In this document: positions 8,816-17,851 of the stretch, one piece after another
How the letters are laid out: each line of letters opens with the position of its first letter
Position numbering within the stretch: position 1 is the stretch's first letter
Origin: Ignavibacteria bacterium
GTDB lineage: Bacteria > Bacteroidota > Ignavibacteria > SZUA-365
NCBI GenBank assembly: GCA_016720835.1
Contig: JADKJW010000019.1
Span: 1-29,362 of the forward strand
Reading direction: 5' to 3'
DNA length: 29,362 bases
The notes under the pieces: generated by a model
Seen by the model: only the letters and a program-made list of their open reading frames with translations
What the model was told of the DNA's origin: nothing
Database searches by the model: none
Program-made: the position numbers and the translations under genes

Positions 8816-10288
8816 ATGAGAGATCCGAAATCCTACGCGAAGTACCAGGTGTATTTTTTCCTGTACCTCGCGGTCGTGTGCGAACTGCTGATCATCATCG
8901 TGGAACGCGACGAGGCCGAGCAGGGATGGCTGCTCGAGCAGGCCCGTCTGAAGCAGACCATCGCGTCCATGATCGAGAATCTGCAGTCCGCCGTCCCCGT
9001 GTCCGTCATGCGCGGCGCCACCGAGATGAAAGTCGGCGAGACGCGCACCTTCACCTTCGCCGTGTCCGGCCTCGGCGCGCGCGACGAAGTGACCGTCAAT
9101 CCGACCATCGCCGTGCGCTCGCGCGGCCTGACCATCGACAGCCTGATCTATCCACTGACCATCCGCGACTCCGTGCTGCGCAACGAGCACGGCGAGCGCA
9201 TCTACCAGTTCGCCTGGCGCGCGCCGCGGACCGGGGAGTACGAATTCGCCGCGCGCACCGGCACCAACTTCACGGAGACGCGCGACGAGGACAGCGTGAA
9301 GATCGGGCCGCTCGTCATCGCGCGCGATCTCTTCCAGGAAATCACGGGCAAGGACATCGACGACATCCCCTCGGAGAGCATACGCAACACGATGCTCGTC
9401 CACGTGATTTCCACCGCGGAGCAGCTCGGCGTGCACGCGTCCAATCTCAGCACCACCGCGGGCTATGCCGTTTCCCAGAAGATCGAGGTGGAAGGCACGA
9501 CGCCGGAGAAGGCGGACGCCCGGCCGTCCGTCGGGCGCATCGTGCGGCGCGGGCGGGATCTGTACTGGGAGCACACCTTCGATGAACCCGGTTCGTACAC
9601 CGTATCAGTGAACGCGACGGACAACCGCGGCGAGGGCGGGAAGAGTCACGCCGCGGCATCGTTCGTCGTGGACGTGAAGGGCAGCGCGCTCGCGAAGAAT
9701 CCGCCGGAGAAGGTGTTCGCGAACGAGACCTTCCGCTTCGGGATCGCCGTGGCGGGACTGAACGAAATGTCGCAGTACCGCTGGACCGTCCTCACGGACG
9801 GGAAGGAAGTGAAGCGCGGCAGCGGCACCATGGTCGATTACAAGCCCACGGCTCCGGGCCGCATTCTCGTCAAGGCCACGTACGACGGGCGTCCGTATCC
9901 CGTTGGAAAATCGGGCGTGTCGGAATTCCCGATACGCGTGGAGGACACGCCCTGGCAGATTTACGATCAGTCCTTCGCCGCGAACGGCGAATACCCGTTG
10001 CGGCACAAGTTCGAGTTCCGCGCCGCGCGCTTCGGCAAGCGGCCGGGCGAGTACTCGAAGCCCGTGCCGGGCTCCGAGATCCGCATCGAGGCCGAGGACG
10101 AACTCGGCAACGACCTGCTCGACGATTTCGACGCGCAGGTAGCCGGCGATCACACCGTCGTCACCTTCTGGCTGAAGGGCAGACTGCAGACGGAGGTGGT
10201 TCCGGCCACGTTCACCATCCGCATCGGACGGGAGTCGGAGCGCTACGCCATCCGTCTGTACCGGGACGATGCGACGCTGCGTCCGTAG
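8816..10288 (+). CDS. Membrane-anchored multi-domain Ig-like protein, tentative GldM-like
   Basis: This 490-residue protein has one N-terminal membrane helix (about residues 12-29) containing a buried glutamate (E23 in VVCELLIII), followed by a short helical segment and a large beta-rich periplasmic region. That region reads like consecutive Ig/PKD-type domains (WRAPRTGEYEFAARTG; HTFDEPGSYTVSVNATDN; KPTAPGRILVKATYDG). A single helix with tandem periplasmic beta domains and a length near 500 matches GldM/PorM, partner of GldL in the type IX secretion motor. The start at 8816 is six bases after GGAGG; the frame is open upstream but overlaps the preceding gene. Primary sequence similarity to GldM is not certain. 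Confidence 0.55.
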   Translation: MRDPKSYAKYQVYFFLYLAVVCELLIIIVERDEAEQGWLLEQARLKQTIASMIENLQSAVPVSVMRGATEMKVGETRTFTFAVSGLGARDEVTVNPTIAVRSRGLTIDSLIYPLTIRDSVLRNEHGERIYQFAWRAPRTGEYEFAARTGTNFTETRDEDSVKIGPLVIARDLFQEITGKDIDDIPSESIRNTMLVHVISTAEQLGVHASNLSTTAGYAVSQKIEVEGTTPEKADARPSVGRIVRRGRDLYWEHTFDEPGSYTVSVNATDNRGEGGKSHAAASFVVDVKGSALAKNPPEKVFANETFRFGIAVAGLNEMSQYRWTVLTDGKEVKRGSGTMVDYKPTAPGRILVKATYDGRPYPVGKSGVSEFPIRVEDTPWQIYDQSFAANGEYPLRHKFEFRAARFGKRPGEYSKPVPGSEIRIEAEDELGNDLLDDFDAQVAGDHTVVTFWLKGRLQTEVVPATFTIRIGRESERYAIRLYRDDATLRP

Positions 10289-10296
10289 GAGCGGTG

Positions 10297-11076
10297 TCAG
10301 GCGGAGGCGCGCAGGGCGCGCACTCCTCCGATGAAGACCGCGACGGCGAACACCGCGTACGCCGCGCATTGCAGCAGCACGGTGTTCGCCTCGCCCGTGC
10401 CGACGGAGAGGTAGCGGAGGATGTCGGTGTGCCAGGTCAGCGGATTCGCGCCCGCGAGGATTTTCAGCCACGCGGGACTGTTGTCGAGCGGGAAGAAGAT
10501 GCTGCTCGCGAACATCAGCACGAAGTAGGCGACGTTGATCACCGTGTTGTACAGGTCGTTGCGGCGTATGCGAAGGGCGAAGATCGAGAGGCAGAAGAAC
10601 CAGCCGGCCGTGCAGACGGCATTCGCCAGGAAGAGCAGCGGCAGCAGCGGCAGACTGATCTGCACGCGGAGAACGGCCACGCCGATCGCCACGGTGATGG
10701 CGGACTGCACCGTCGTGATGCAGAGGCTGAAGAGGATTTTGCCGAACAGGAATTCGCCGCGCGTCATCGGGTAGGTGAGGAATTCGTAGAAGATGCCGTT
10801 GTCGCGATCGACGAAGAAGCCGTACGAGGTGTTGATGGCGATGCCGAAACCCGCCATCGAAAGCACGCCCGCAAGGAAGAAGGCATTGTAGCTGATGACG
10901 GCGCCTCCGACGGCGACCCCTCCGGTGAACGCGGTATTCAGTCCGATGCCAAAAAGCAGCAGGTAGAACGCGGGCAGCGCGAGATCGTAGAACAGCCAGG
11001 TGAAGCTCGTGATGCGGATCTTGTACTCGCGGTACATCACGGCGGCGACGTTGCGGAAGGGCGAATGCGCGCGCAT
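10297..11076 (-). CDS. ABC-2 type transporter permease
   Basis: This 259-residue membrane protein has about six hydrophobic segments and the ABC-2 (DrrB/NodJ-like) pattern, with a conserved central segment YEFLTYPMTRGEFLFGKIL and the late block FPLDNSPAWLKILAGANPLT. It forms the membrane channel of an exporter with the ATPase encoded just upstream. Its ATG overlaps the ATPase stop codon by one base (TGATG), showing translational coupling. The substrate cannot be told; related systems export drugs, lipids or polysaccharides. Confidence 0.9.
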   Translation of the reverse strand: MRAHSPFRNVAAVMYREYKIRITSFTWLFYDLALPAFYLLLFGIGLNTAFTGGVAVGGAVISYNAFFLAGVLSMAGFGIAINTSYGFFVDRDNGIFYEFLTYPMTRGEFLFGKILFSLCITTVQSAITVAIGVAVLRVQISLPLLPLLFLANAVCTAGWFFCLSIFALRIRRNDLYNTVINVAYFVLMFASSIFFPLDNSPAWLKILAGANPLTWHTDILRYLSVGTGEANTVLLQCAAYAVFAVAVFIGGVRALRASA

Positions 11077-12029
11077 CACGGCTTCTCCTTCCCGAGCACC
11101 TGCATGAACACGTCCTCCAACGTCGCGCCGCGCACCTCGAATGCGAGCGTGGGTCCGAGGTCCAGCAGCGTCCCCAGCACGGCGTGCGGCGACGCGGTCG
11201 CGCTGTCGATGGTCAGGAGCACGGTGGAATGCTGCACCTCGCGCTTGCGGGCGGGAATGCGCTCCACCGCATCGCGGATGTCGGGCGTGAGCGTTTCGTA
11301 CGTCACACTGACGTCCACGATGTTCCGCGCCAGCGCCTTGATCGTAAAGAGATCGCCTTCGAGGATTTTCCTGCCCTTGTCGATGAAGACGATGCTGTCG
11401 CACAGCTCCTCCGCCTCGTCGAGCAGGTGCGTGGTGAGCAGGATGGTGCGGCCGCGGCGCGCCTCTTCCGCCACGGCGTCGATGGTGGCGCGCTTGTTGA
11501 TCGGATCCATGCCCGTCGTCGCCTCGTCGAGGAAGATGACGGGCGCGTCGATCATGAACACCTTCGCGACCTGCACGCGGCGCTTGTAGCCGCCGCTGAG
11601 GTCGATGGCCTTCTGGCGGCGCTCCGCCTCCAACCCGAACGCGTGAATCACGCGGTCGCCGCGTTCTCGCCGCTCACTCTTCGAGAGGCCGTGGAAGCGG
11701 CCGAAGGTTTCGAAGTTGTCCTCGACCGTGAGATACTGCTCCACGGCGTTCTGCTGCAGCACCAGGCAGATGCTCCGGCGCACATCCAGTGCCTGCTTCT
11801 CCACATCGAAGCCCATGATGTGCGCAGAGCCCGAGGTCTTCGGCAGCAGCGTGGTGAGAATCTTGAGCAGCGTGGACTTGCCCGCGCCGTTCGGCCCGAG
11901 CAGGCCGGTGATGTGCCCGCGCTCGACGGTGAGGCTGAAGTCGTCCAGCGCGCGGACTTCATCCGTCCCGCCGGAGTTGTAGACCTTCACGAGGTCGCTG
12001 ATATGAATGGCGTGTTCTCTCTGCGGCAC
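11076..12029 (-). CDS. ABC transporter ATP-binding protein (DrrA-like)
   Basis: This 317-residue ATPase powers the ABC-2 permease encoded next to it. It has a complete nucleotide-binding domain: Walker A GPNGAGKST (45-53), signature LSGGYKRR (144-151), Walker B VIFLDEATTG (catalytic E169) and the switch histidine in LLTTHLLDEAEE. A C-terminal extension of roughly 90 residues, typical of DrrA/CcmA-type exporters, follows. The one-base overlap with the permease indicates an operon. It is divergent from the CapA-like gene with only a short gap. Confidence 0.95.
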   Translation of the reverse strand: MPQREHAIHISDLVKVYNSGGTDEVRALDDFSLTVERGHITGLLGPNGAGKSTLLKILTTLLPKTSGSAHIMGFDVEKQALDVRRSICLVLQQNAVEQYLTVEDNFETFGRFHGLSKSERRERGDRVIHAFGLEAERRQKAIDLSGGYKRRVQVAKVFMIDAPVIFLDEATTGMDPINKRATIDAVAEEARRGRTILLTTHLLDEAEELCDSIVFIDKGRKILEGDLFTIKALARNIVDVSVTYETLTPDIRDAVERIPARKREVQHSTVLLTIDSATASPHAVLGTLLDLGPTLAFEVRGATLEDVFMQVLGKEKP

Positions 12030-12067
12030 GGGAAATCCTGAACGAGGGACCGGATGCGGATCAGTTC

Positions 12068-13312
12068 ATGAAACGGAGTCTGGGATGGGCAAATATACGC
12101 TTTCAGCGCGTGTCCGCGTTCATTCCAAGCGGAAGAATGTGCAAGTTGTCCCTCGATATCTCTCATGGATCAATGGAAATGCGCATGCGGCACGTCTTGA
12201 AATCCCTTCCGCGCATCGCGGTGTTGTCCGCCGTCGCGAGTCTGCTGATCGCGACGGCATTCGGTATTCACGCCCTGCTGTCCACCGGCTACGCCGGGAC
12301 CGTCGCCTCCTCGCAGCGAGCGGACAGTCTTCACGCGGCCGACAGTTCCATCAGCATCGCGGCGGTGGGCGACATCATGATGGGGACAACGTACCCGGTT
12401 CCACAGCTTCCGCCGGACGACGGCCGCGGCATGCTCGTGCCGTTCCACGCCGTCCTTCGCGCGGCGGATATCGCCTTCGGAAATCTCGAGGGGCCGCTGC
12501 TCGACGGAGGCACGACGACCAAGTGCGCCGGCGACACGGCCAACTGCTACGCGTTCCGTGTTCCCACGCGTTACGGGGCGTATCTGAAGGACGCCGGCTT
12601 CGATCTGCTCAGCATCGCGAACAACCACGCCCTCGACTTCGGCGAACAGGGAAGGGAGAGAACCGTGCGCGTGCTCGACAGTCTCGGCATCGCATGGTCC
12701 GGCATCCCCGCGAGCAGCGCGATCCGGGTCGTTCGTGGCCGGCGCGTGGGCTTCATCGCCTTCAGCTACGACGACGATTCGAACAATCTTCGCGACCTGG
12801 ACAGGGCGAAGGTCCTCGTGCGCGCCCTCGCGGCGCAGTGCCACATCGTCCTCGTCTCCTTTCACGGCGGCGCGGAGGGCGCGAAGCACCAGCACGTGCC
12901 GCATGGCGAGGAACGCGCCTTCGGCGAGAATCGCGGCGCCCTGCGCCAGTTTACGCATGCGATGATCGATGCCGGGGCGGATCTCGTGCTGGGACACGGG
13001 CCGCACGTGGTCCGCGGTCTCGAGATGTACAAGCAACGGCTCATCGCCTACTCGCTCGGGAATTTCGCGACCTACGCCATGTTCAATTTGAACGGGCCCA
13101 ACGGACTGACCTGCATCCTCGAAGCGCGCCTCGGTGGCGACGGACGCTTCCTCGACGGGAGACTGGTCCCCGCGAAGCAGTTCAAGCCGGGCGGTCCCGT
13201 TCCCGATCCCGTCGCGGCGATCATCCCGGTCGTCCGGAAGCTCACCACGGAGGATTTCGGTGAAGCCGGTCCGATTATCCGTGATGACGGACGCATCGAC
13301 ATCCGCCGCTAG
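12068..13312 (+). CDS. CapA-family protein (poly-gamma-glutamate synthesis/metallophosphatase-like fold)
   Basis: This protein has up to 414 residues and belongs to the CapA/PGA_cap family, which has a calcineurin-like metallophosphatase fold. Family motifs are clear: AAVGDIMMG (D102), FGNLEGPLL, IANNHALDFGEQG, SFHGGAEG and LGHGPHVVRG. A hydrophobic helix (PRIAVLSAVASLLIATAFGI) near residues 49-67 anchors or exports it. The start is uncertain: the ATG at 12068 gives an unusual 40-residue lead, and the ATGs at 12173, 12179 or 12185 place the hydrophobic segment as a normal N-terminal signal anchor. No other capsule genes are nearby, so a role in polyglutamate synthesis is not implied; many family members have no known substrate. 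Confidence 0.88.
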   Translation: MKRSLGWANIRFQRVSAFIPSGRMCKLSLDISHGSMEMRMRHVLKSLPRIAVLSAVASLLIATAFGIHALLSTGYAGTVASSQRADSLHAADSSISIAAVGDIMMGTTYPVPQLPPDDGRGMLVPFHAVLRAADIAFGNLEGPLLDGGTTTKCAGDTANCYAFRVPTRYGAYLKDAGFDLLSIANNHALDFGEQGRERTVRVLDSLGIAWSGIPASSAIRVVRGRRVGFIAFSYDDDSNNLRDLDRAKVLVRALAAQCHIVLVSFHGGAEGAKHQHVPHGEERAFGENRGALRQFTHAMIDAGADLVLGHGPHVVRGLEMYKQRLIAYSLGNFATYAMFNLNGPNGLTCILEARLGGDGRFLDGRLVPAKQFKPGGPVPDPVAAIIPVVRKLTTEDFGEAGPIIRDDGRIDIRR

Positions 13313-13327
13313 CCGCCGCCGCGAGCG

Positions 13328-14740
13328 TCAGTCGAAGATCCATTCCTTCTGTTTGCGCAGCCGTTCCTCGAGCCCCTGCTGCTGAAGGAACTTGACGGTT
13401 TCCTCCCTGCCGCGACGACGCAGTCCGGACGGGGGCGCATTGGCGAGTTCCTTCACGAGCACGCTGGCCACCGCCGCGCCGTCGGCGAGGTAGCGCTTGC
13501 TCACCTTGTCGAAGCTGTCGCCGAGGTCGTGATAATGGCGGACCATTTCCGGATCGAGCCTGCCCCATACGGCGATGGTGGGAATTCCGTGCAGCATGAA
13601 GGGCTGATGGTCGCTGTTCGTGCCCGCGGACGTGCCGACGGCCGGACTGATCGCGAAGCCGTTGAGATCCTTCGCGAGCTTCTCGAGGAAGGGCACGAGC
13701 TCCGCCGTGCCGCCCGCGCTGAATGTGGTGGGCGAGCCGGTCATGTCCATGTTGAGCATCGCGACGATGGAGTCGCCGTCGTGCTTCTCGACGTAGCGCT
13801 TCGAGCCCGTGAGCCCGATTTCCTCGCCGTTGAACCAGACGCACTCCACCGTGTATTTGTTGCGCGGACTCACCGACGCGAGCACACGCGCCACATCGAA
13901 GAGGATGGCCGTGCCGATGCCGTTGTCGACAGCTCCCTGGCCCACGTCCCAGCCGTCGAAGTGCGCGCCGACCACGATTTTCTTCGCGGACTCGCCCGGG
14001 AAAGTCACCACGGCATTGGCCGATTCGAGGTCGCGCATCATCGAGCGCGTGGTGACGCCCACGCGCACGGGCTTGCCGGCCGCGGCGAGGCGCTGCAGCC
14101 ATTTGCCCTCCTCCAGCGTGATGCTGAAGGCGGGGATGGGGCTCGGCCTGTTCTGGAAATTCGCCATGCCCGCCATGGTGATGCCGCCCGCCTTGTCCAT
14201 GATGAAGAGGATGCACTTCGCGCCCCTGGCGGCGGCGACGGCGATGGCCTCGGAGCGGAGGAATTCCGGAAGGCCCGGCGCATGTTCCTGGGTGACGAGC
14301 ACCACGCGGCCCTCGACGTCGAGGTCCTTGTAGGCGTCCTCGCGCCCGTCCTTCGCGTAGACGAGGTCCGACTCGATGCGCGGCGCGGCGTCCACGTTGC
14401 CGAGCGCCACGGCGCGCAGGCGGCGCCGCAGCGGGACGAGCATCTCCACGACGTCGTCGCCGCGGACGAAGCCGTGATAGCGGAAGCGCTCCAGCTTCAC
14501 CGTACAGCCGTGCTTCGCCATCTCCTCGGTGAGAATGCCGAGCGCGCGCTCGTTCTCCGGCGAACCGGTCAGGCGGCCGCCGGCCTCGTCGCAGAGGCGC
14601 TGCAGGAAGGCGTAGGAGGCGTTGTCGAAGTATGCCGACCCGATGAGGCGCGACCAGTCCTCGCGCTCCTGCGCGGCGGCGGCGGAACAGAGCAGCACGA
14701 GGAGCAGGGCGGCGCGGAACAGAAGGGAGAAGCGTTGCAT
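13328..14740 (-). CDS. Secreted M28-family zinc metallopeptidase with PA domain
   Basis: This 470-residue exported aminopeptidase or carboxypeptidase-Q-like enzyme removes residues from peptides in the periplasm or outside the cell. A signal peptide (MQRFSLLFRAALLLVLLCSAAAA) leads into the mature protein. A PA-like insert (LVYAKDGREDAYKDLDVEGR region) precedes the catalytic core. Zinc ligands match the family pattern: HFD and DNG in VVGAHFDGWDVGQGAVDNG (around residue 260-275), EE in FNGEEIGL, D in MLNMDMTG, and the late H in HYHDLGDSFDKV. The start is the ATG at 14740; the frame is open further upstream, but that part overlaps the MFS gene. It lies downstream of the MFS transporter on the same strand, suggesting a joint role in peptide use. 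Confidence 0.92.
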   Translation of the reverse strand: MQRFSLLFRAALLLVLLCSAAAAQEREDWSRLIGSAYFDNASYAFLQRLCDEAGGRLTGSPENERALGILTEEMAKHGCTVKLERFRYHGFVRGDDVVEMLVPLRRRLRAVALGNVDAAPRIESDLVYAKDGREDAYKDLDVEGRVVLVTQEHAPGLPEFLRSEAIAVAAARGAKCILFIMDKAGGITMAGMANFQNRPSPIPAFSITLEEGKWLQRLAAAGKPVRVGVTTRSMMRDLESANAVVTFPGESAKKIVVGAHFDGWDVGQGAVDNGIGTAILFDVARVLASVSPRNKYTVECVWFNGEEIGLTGSKRYVEKHDGDSIVAMLNMDMTGSPTTFSAGGTAELVPFLEKLAKDLNGFAISPAVGTSAGTNSDHQPFMLHGIPTIAVWGRLDPEMVRHYHDLGDSFDKVSKRYLADGAAVASVLVKELANAPPSGLRRRGREETVKFLQQQGLEERLRKQKEWIFD

Positions 14741-14802
14741 GGTGTCCGTTGCATCTATCGAGGAGTTGGGGAAATCCGGGTCCGATAATCTTCGGTACGC
14801 GG

Positions 14803-16266
14803 TCAATGGCCGGTTTTCTGCAGGCGGTCGCCCATCCAGCCGCGCGCCATCCAGAGGCCGAGCGGTGTGACGAGCGCGATGGCGCCGTAGATCAGCCAGA
14901 GCAGCTGCGTGTTCTGCGGTCCGTCGGCGGGGCAGTAGGTCTGCAGCATGTAGCCGGAGTACAGGCCCGTCAGCATTTTCGTGAGGAACCACGGGAACTG
15001 CGCCACGCCCATGTACTGCCCCGTCTTGCCTTCTGGGGCGATCTCGGCGGCGAGCTGCAGGAAGCGCGGCTGCCACATCGCCTCGCCGACGGACATGAAA
15101 ATGATGTACGCGAAGAGCGGCACGATGGAGGGGCCGATCGCGAGGAAGAAGGTCGGCAGGCCCATCACCAGCGTGCCGAGTATCATCATCCGGTACACCT
15201 TCACCTTCGACGTCATCGCCGTGATGATGGGCGTGAGCACGAAGATCAGGAGGGGATTCAGATTGACGAAGGTCTCCATGTTCTCGCTCACCCAGCCGGG
15301 ATAGGCGCGCGCCACGTATTGCGGCATCGTGAGCCACTGATGCGCGAAGAGCGTCTGCACGGGAATCAGCACGAAGATGAAGAAGGAGAAACGGATGTCG
15401 GCCAGCGGATGCTCGCGCAGCCAGGTGCCGAGGTCGAAGTTTTTCTTCGCGGGCTTCGTTGCCGAGGCGGCGTTTTCCACCGTCACCCTGGGCTTCTTCT
15501 CCTTCACAGCGGGTTCCGCGGTCACCTTCGGCGCCTTCTCCGTGACAGCCGGTGCGCTCGTCATTTCTGCGGGCGCTCCGGGCGCAATTCCCGCGGCATC
15601 GTCCTGCGCCTTTTTCGCCGCGCGCCTGGTCAGCAGCACGACGACGGCCGCGAGTCCCGCGAAGGTGATCGCCGTGTACACCCAGTAAATGCCGGTGACG
15701 CCGGCCGCGCGCCGCACCGGCGGCGAGAGGAAGCCCGAGGCGAAGCCGCCGAGATTCATCAGCGCGTACAGCATCGCGTAGCCCATCGCCGCGGTCTTCT
15801 CGTTCGTGAACAGACGCACGGCCGCGTAGGCCGCCGGCTGGTACATGCCATAACCGATCACGACGAGGAGGAGGCCGCCCGCCGCGCCGAACATCATCGG
15901 CGAGAACAAGCCCGCACCGCCGAACAGCGGACTGCCGCTGAGAAGGATGCGCCCCAGCGCCATGAGCAGCAGCGAGAGGATCAGCGCGACGCGCACGCCC
16001 CAGCGGTCAGCCAGCTCGCCGAAGAAGAACATCGCGAGCGTGATGCCGCCGGTGAACACGCCGACGATCCAGCCCGCGTGCACGTCGCTCAACTTGCCGT
16101 AGTCGTTGAAGAATATCGCGAGCAGCGTCAGGATGCCGAAGTACACGAGTCCTTCGAGGAAGTACGAGAGGTTCACCGCCCAGAGCGCGCGCGGGGCTTT
16201 CACGATGTTGATGAAGGGGTCGATGATTTCGCGCAAGGGGGACGCGGGTTTCGGGGAATCGGTCAT
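14803..16266 (-). CDS. MFS transporter, possibly of peptides
   Basis: This 487-residue major-facilitator protein has about twelve membrane helices. The loop between helices 2 and 3 has the MFS motif GELADRWGVRVAL. A long hydrophilic, alanine/proline/lysine-rich central loop (plus-strand 15420-15620) separates the two halves. The block APEGKTGQYMG recalls oligopeptide-type MFS carriers. The start is the ATG at 16266 (MTDSPKPASPL); upstream in-frame sequence is low-complexity purine-rich DNA. The M28 peptidase follows 62 bases downstream on the same strand, which supports peptide or amino-acid uptake, but the substrate is an inference. Confidence 0.88.
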   Translation of the reverse strand: MTDSPKPASPLREIIDPFINIVKAPRALWAVNLSYFLEGLVYFGILTLLAIFFNDYGKLSDVHAGWIVGVFTGGITLAMFFFGELADRWGVRVALILSLLLMALGRILLSGSPLFGGAGLFSPMMFGAAGGLLLVVIGYGMYQPAAYAAVRLFTNEKTAAMGYAMLYALMNLGGFASGFLSPPVRRAAGVTGIYWVYTAITFAGLAAVVVLLTRRAAKKAQDDAAGIAPGAPAEMTSAPAVTEKAPKVTAEPAVKEKKPRVTVENAASATKPAKKNFDLGTWLREHPLADIRFSFFIFVLIPVQTLFAHQWLTMPQYVARAYPGWVSENMETFVNLNPLLIFVLTPIITAMTSKVKVYRMMILGTLVMGLPTFFLAIGPSIVPLFAYIIFMSVGEAMWQPRFLQLAAEIAPEGKTGQYMGVAQFPWFLTKMLTGLYSGYMLQTYCPADGPQNTQLLWLIYGAIALVTPLGLWMARGWMGDRLQKTGH

Positions 16267-16269
16267 TGG

Positions 16270-16350
16270 GGATGGGGAAAGGGTGGAGGGAGAAGGTGAA
16301 GGTGAAGGAGAATGAAAAGATGAAGAGGGCAGGGGAAAGGGGACAGGTGG
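16270..16350. repeat. Purine-rich low-complexity stretch upstream of the MFS gene
   Basis: The plus strand is almost wholly A and G here, with short GAAGGT-like units repeated (gaaggtgaaggtgaagga). It lies between the start of the MFS gene and the end of endonuclease III. On the minus strand it becomes a pyrimidine tract in the MFS leader. I see no promoter motif in it. Confidence 0.5.
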
Positions 16351-16364
16351 AAAGGAAAGATGAA

Positions 16365-17078
16365 TCAGGGCGTGTTCCGCGCGGAGGGACAGTACCTGGC
16401 GATGATGCAGTCGCCGCATTTGGGACGGCGGGCGATGCAGGTGGCGCGGCCGTGGAGGATGAGGAGATGGCTGGCGTCGGTCCAATCCTCGGGCGCGAGC
16501 AGGGCGCAGAGGTCGCGTTCGATGACGACCGGATCGCATGATTCCGTCAGCGCGAGCAGGCCGGAGATGCGCGCGACGTGCGTATCGACGGCGAGACCCG
16601 GAATGTTGAAGGCGTTTCCCAGCACCACGTTCGCGGTTTTGCGGCCCACGCCGGGCAGGGCCGTCAGTTCCTCCATGCTTCGCGGCACCGCTCCCTTGTG
16701 CCGTTCGACGATGGCGCGCGCGCAGGCCAGCAGGTTCTTCGCCTTCGCGTTGAAGAAACCCGTGCTGCGGATGATGTCGCTGATGGTATCGATATCACCG
16801 CGCGCCATTGCCCGGACGTCCGGATACTTCCCGAACAGCGCGGGCGTCACCATGTTTACGCGCGCATCCGTGCACTGTGCGGAGAGGATCGTGGCGGCGA
16901 GCAGTTCCCAGGCGTCGTGATGCTGCAGCGCGCAGCCGGGATCTGGGAACTGCTTCCGGAGTTCGCGGAGAATGGTGGAGAAGCGGTTCCTGCGTGACCG
17001 CCGTTCTGAAGCGCTGATCGTGGGTTCTGTTCGGGGCATGGCTGCGGCGAGTGAGGATGCTTCGGGAAGATAGGACAT
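16365..17078 (-). CDS. nth: Endonuclease III (DNA glycosylase/AP lyase)
   Basis: This 237-residue base-excision repair enzyme removes oxidised pyrimidines and nicks the abasic site. The helix-hairpin-helix LPGVGRKTANVVL carries the catalytic lysine K147, and the catalytic aspartate is D165 in VDTHVAR. The four cysteines of the [4Fe-4S] loop are present with exact family spacing C-x6-C-x2-C-x5-C (214, 221, 224, 230). Compared with E. coli Nth (211) there is an N-terminal extension, so a start at the internal ATG at 17039 is also possible; neither has a strong Shine-Dalgarno. Its neighbours are functionally unrelated. Confidence 0.96.
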   Translation of the reverse strand: MSYLPEASSLAAAMPRTEPTISASERRSRRNRFSTILRELRKQFPDPGCALQHHDAWELLAATILSAQCTDARVNMVTPALFGKYPDVRAMARGDIDTISDIIRSTGFFNAKAKNLLACARAIVERHKGAVPRSMEELTALPGVGRKTANVVLGNAFNIPGLAVDTHVARISGLLALTESCDPVVIERDLCALLAPEDWTDASHLLILHGRATCIARRPKCGDCIIARYCPSARNTP

Positions 17079-17185
17079 TCCCGACTTTTTTCATCTTCCG
17101 CCGGGCGTCGCGGCTTGAATTCCTTGCAAAAGCTTCGCATACTTGCACAACGAATCACGATTCCATCTCTGTCCGGAAGGCCACG

Positions 17186-17830
17186 ATGAAGGGATTACGC
17201 ATCTGCCTGCTGCTGCTTGTCCTGTTCGCTACGCTCTGCGCGGACGCATCCGCGCAGCGTTCGCGCGGTCGCGCGGGAGTCGCACCCCCGAAGGGAGCAT
17301 TTCGCGTCGGGGCGGACGGCGGCACCGCCATTCTCGGCGACGATCTCACGAAGTCCTTCGACAACTACCGCCTCGGCCCTTTCGCCAACATCGACGTGGG
17401 TTACGTCGCGCATCAGAACTTCGTCGTCGCGCTCTACGGGAGCATCGGATCGATGTCCTCGTCATTCGGAGACCAGGAAGCCGGGAATTTCTTCCTCTCC
17501 TACGGCATGCATTTCGAGGGACGCATCCTCAGCAACCGGGGCGCCATCATTCCCTTCGCCTATCTCCGGCTCGGAGGCCTCACCATGCGCCCTTCGCTGA
17601 CGCACGCCGGCGAGACCACGGAGGCGGATGAAGTGACGGCGTTTACCTACGGCATCGGCGCGGGCATCGAGTTTCTGGTGAAGAAGGGAAGGAACCCCAT
17701 CAGCATCCGGCTCATGGGCGGAGGCACCCTCACCACGACGGACGAACTCGACATGCTCAATTCGGGAGGCAACAAGGACGGCTTCTCCTACATCTCCGCC
17801 GGCATTCTCTTCTACTTCTCCAGGCGCTGA
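17186..17830 (+). CDS. Outer-membrane beta-barrel protein, function unknown
   Basis: This 214-residue protein has a clear signal peptide (MKGLRICLLLLVLFATLCADASA) cleaved around residue 23, followed by alternating hydrophobic strands and turns (NIDVGYVAHQNFVVALYGSIG; GAIIPFAYLRLGGL; YGIGAGIEFLV) ending in a C-terminal strand with a terminal aromatic (SAGILFYFSRR). This pattern fits an eight-stranded OmpA-like barrel. The start at 17186 is chosen because GGAAGG ends six bases before it; the frame is open further upstream. A possible promoter (TTGAAT, 17 bases, CATACT) lies about 45 bases upstream. The specific role is unknown. Confidence 0.82.
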   Translation: MKGLRICLLLLVLFATLCADASAQRSRGRAGVAPPKGAFRVGADGGTAILGDDLTKSFDNYRLGPFANIDVGYVAHQNFVVALYGSIGSMSSSFGDQEAGNFFLSYGMHFEGRILSNRGAIIPFAYLRLGGLTMRPSLTHAGETTEADEVTAFTYGIGAGIEFLVKKGRNPISIRLMGGGTLTTTDELDMLNSGGNKDGFSYISAGILFYFSRR

Positions 17831-17851
17831 CCGGACTGCCTTCCGCGTGGC

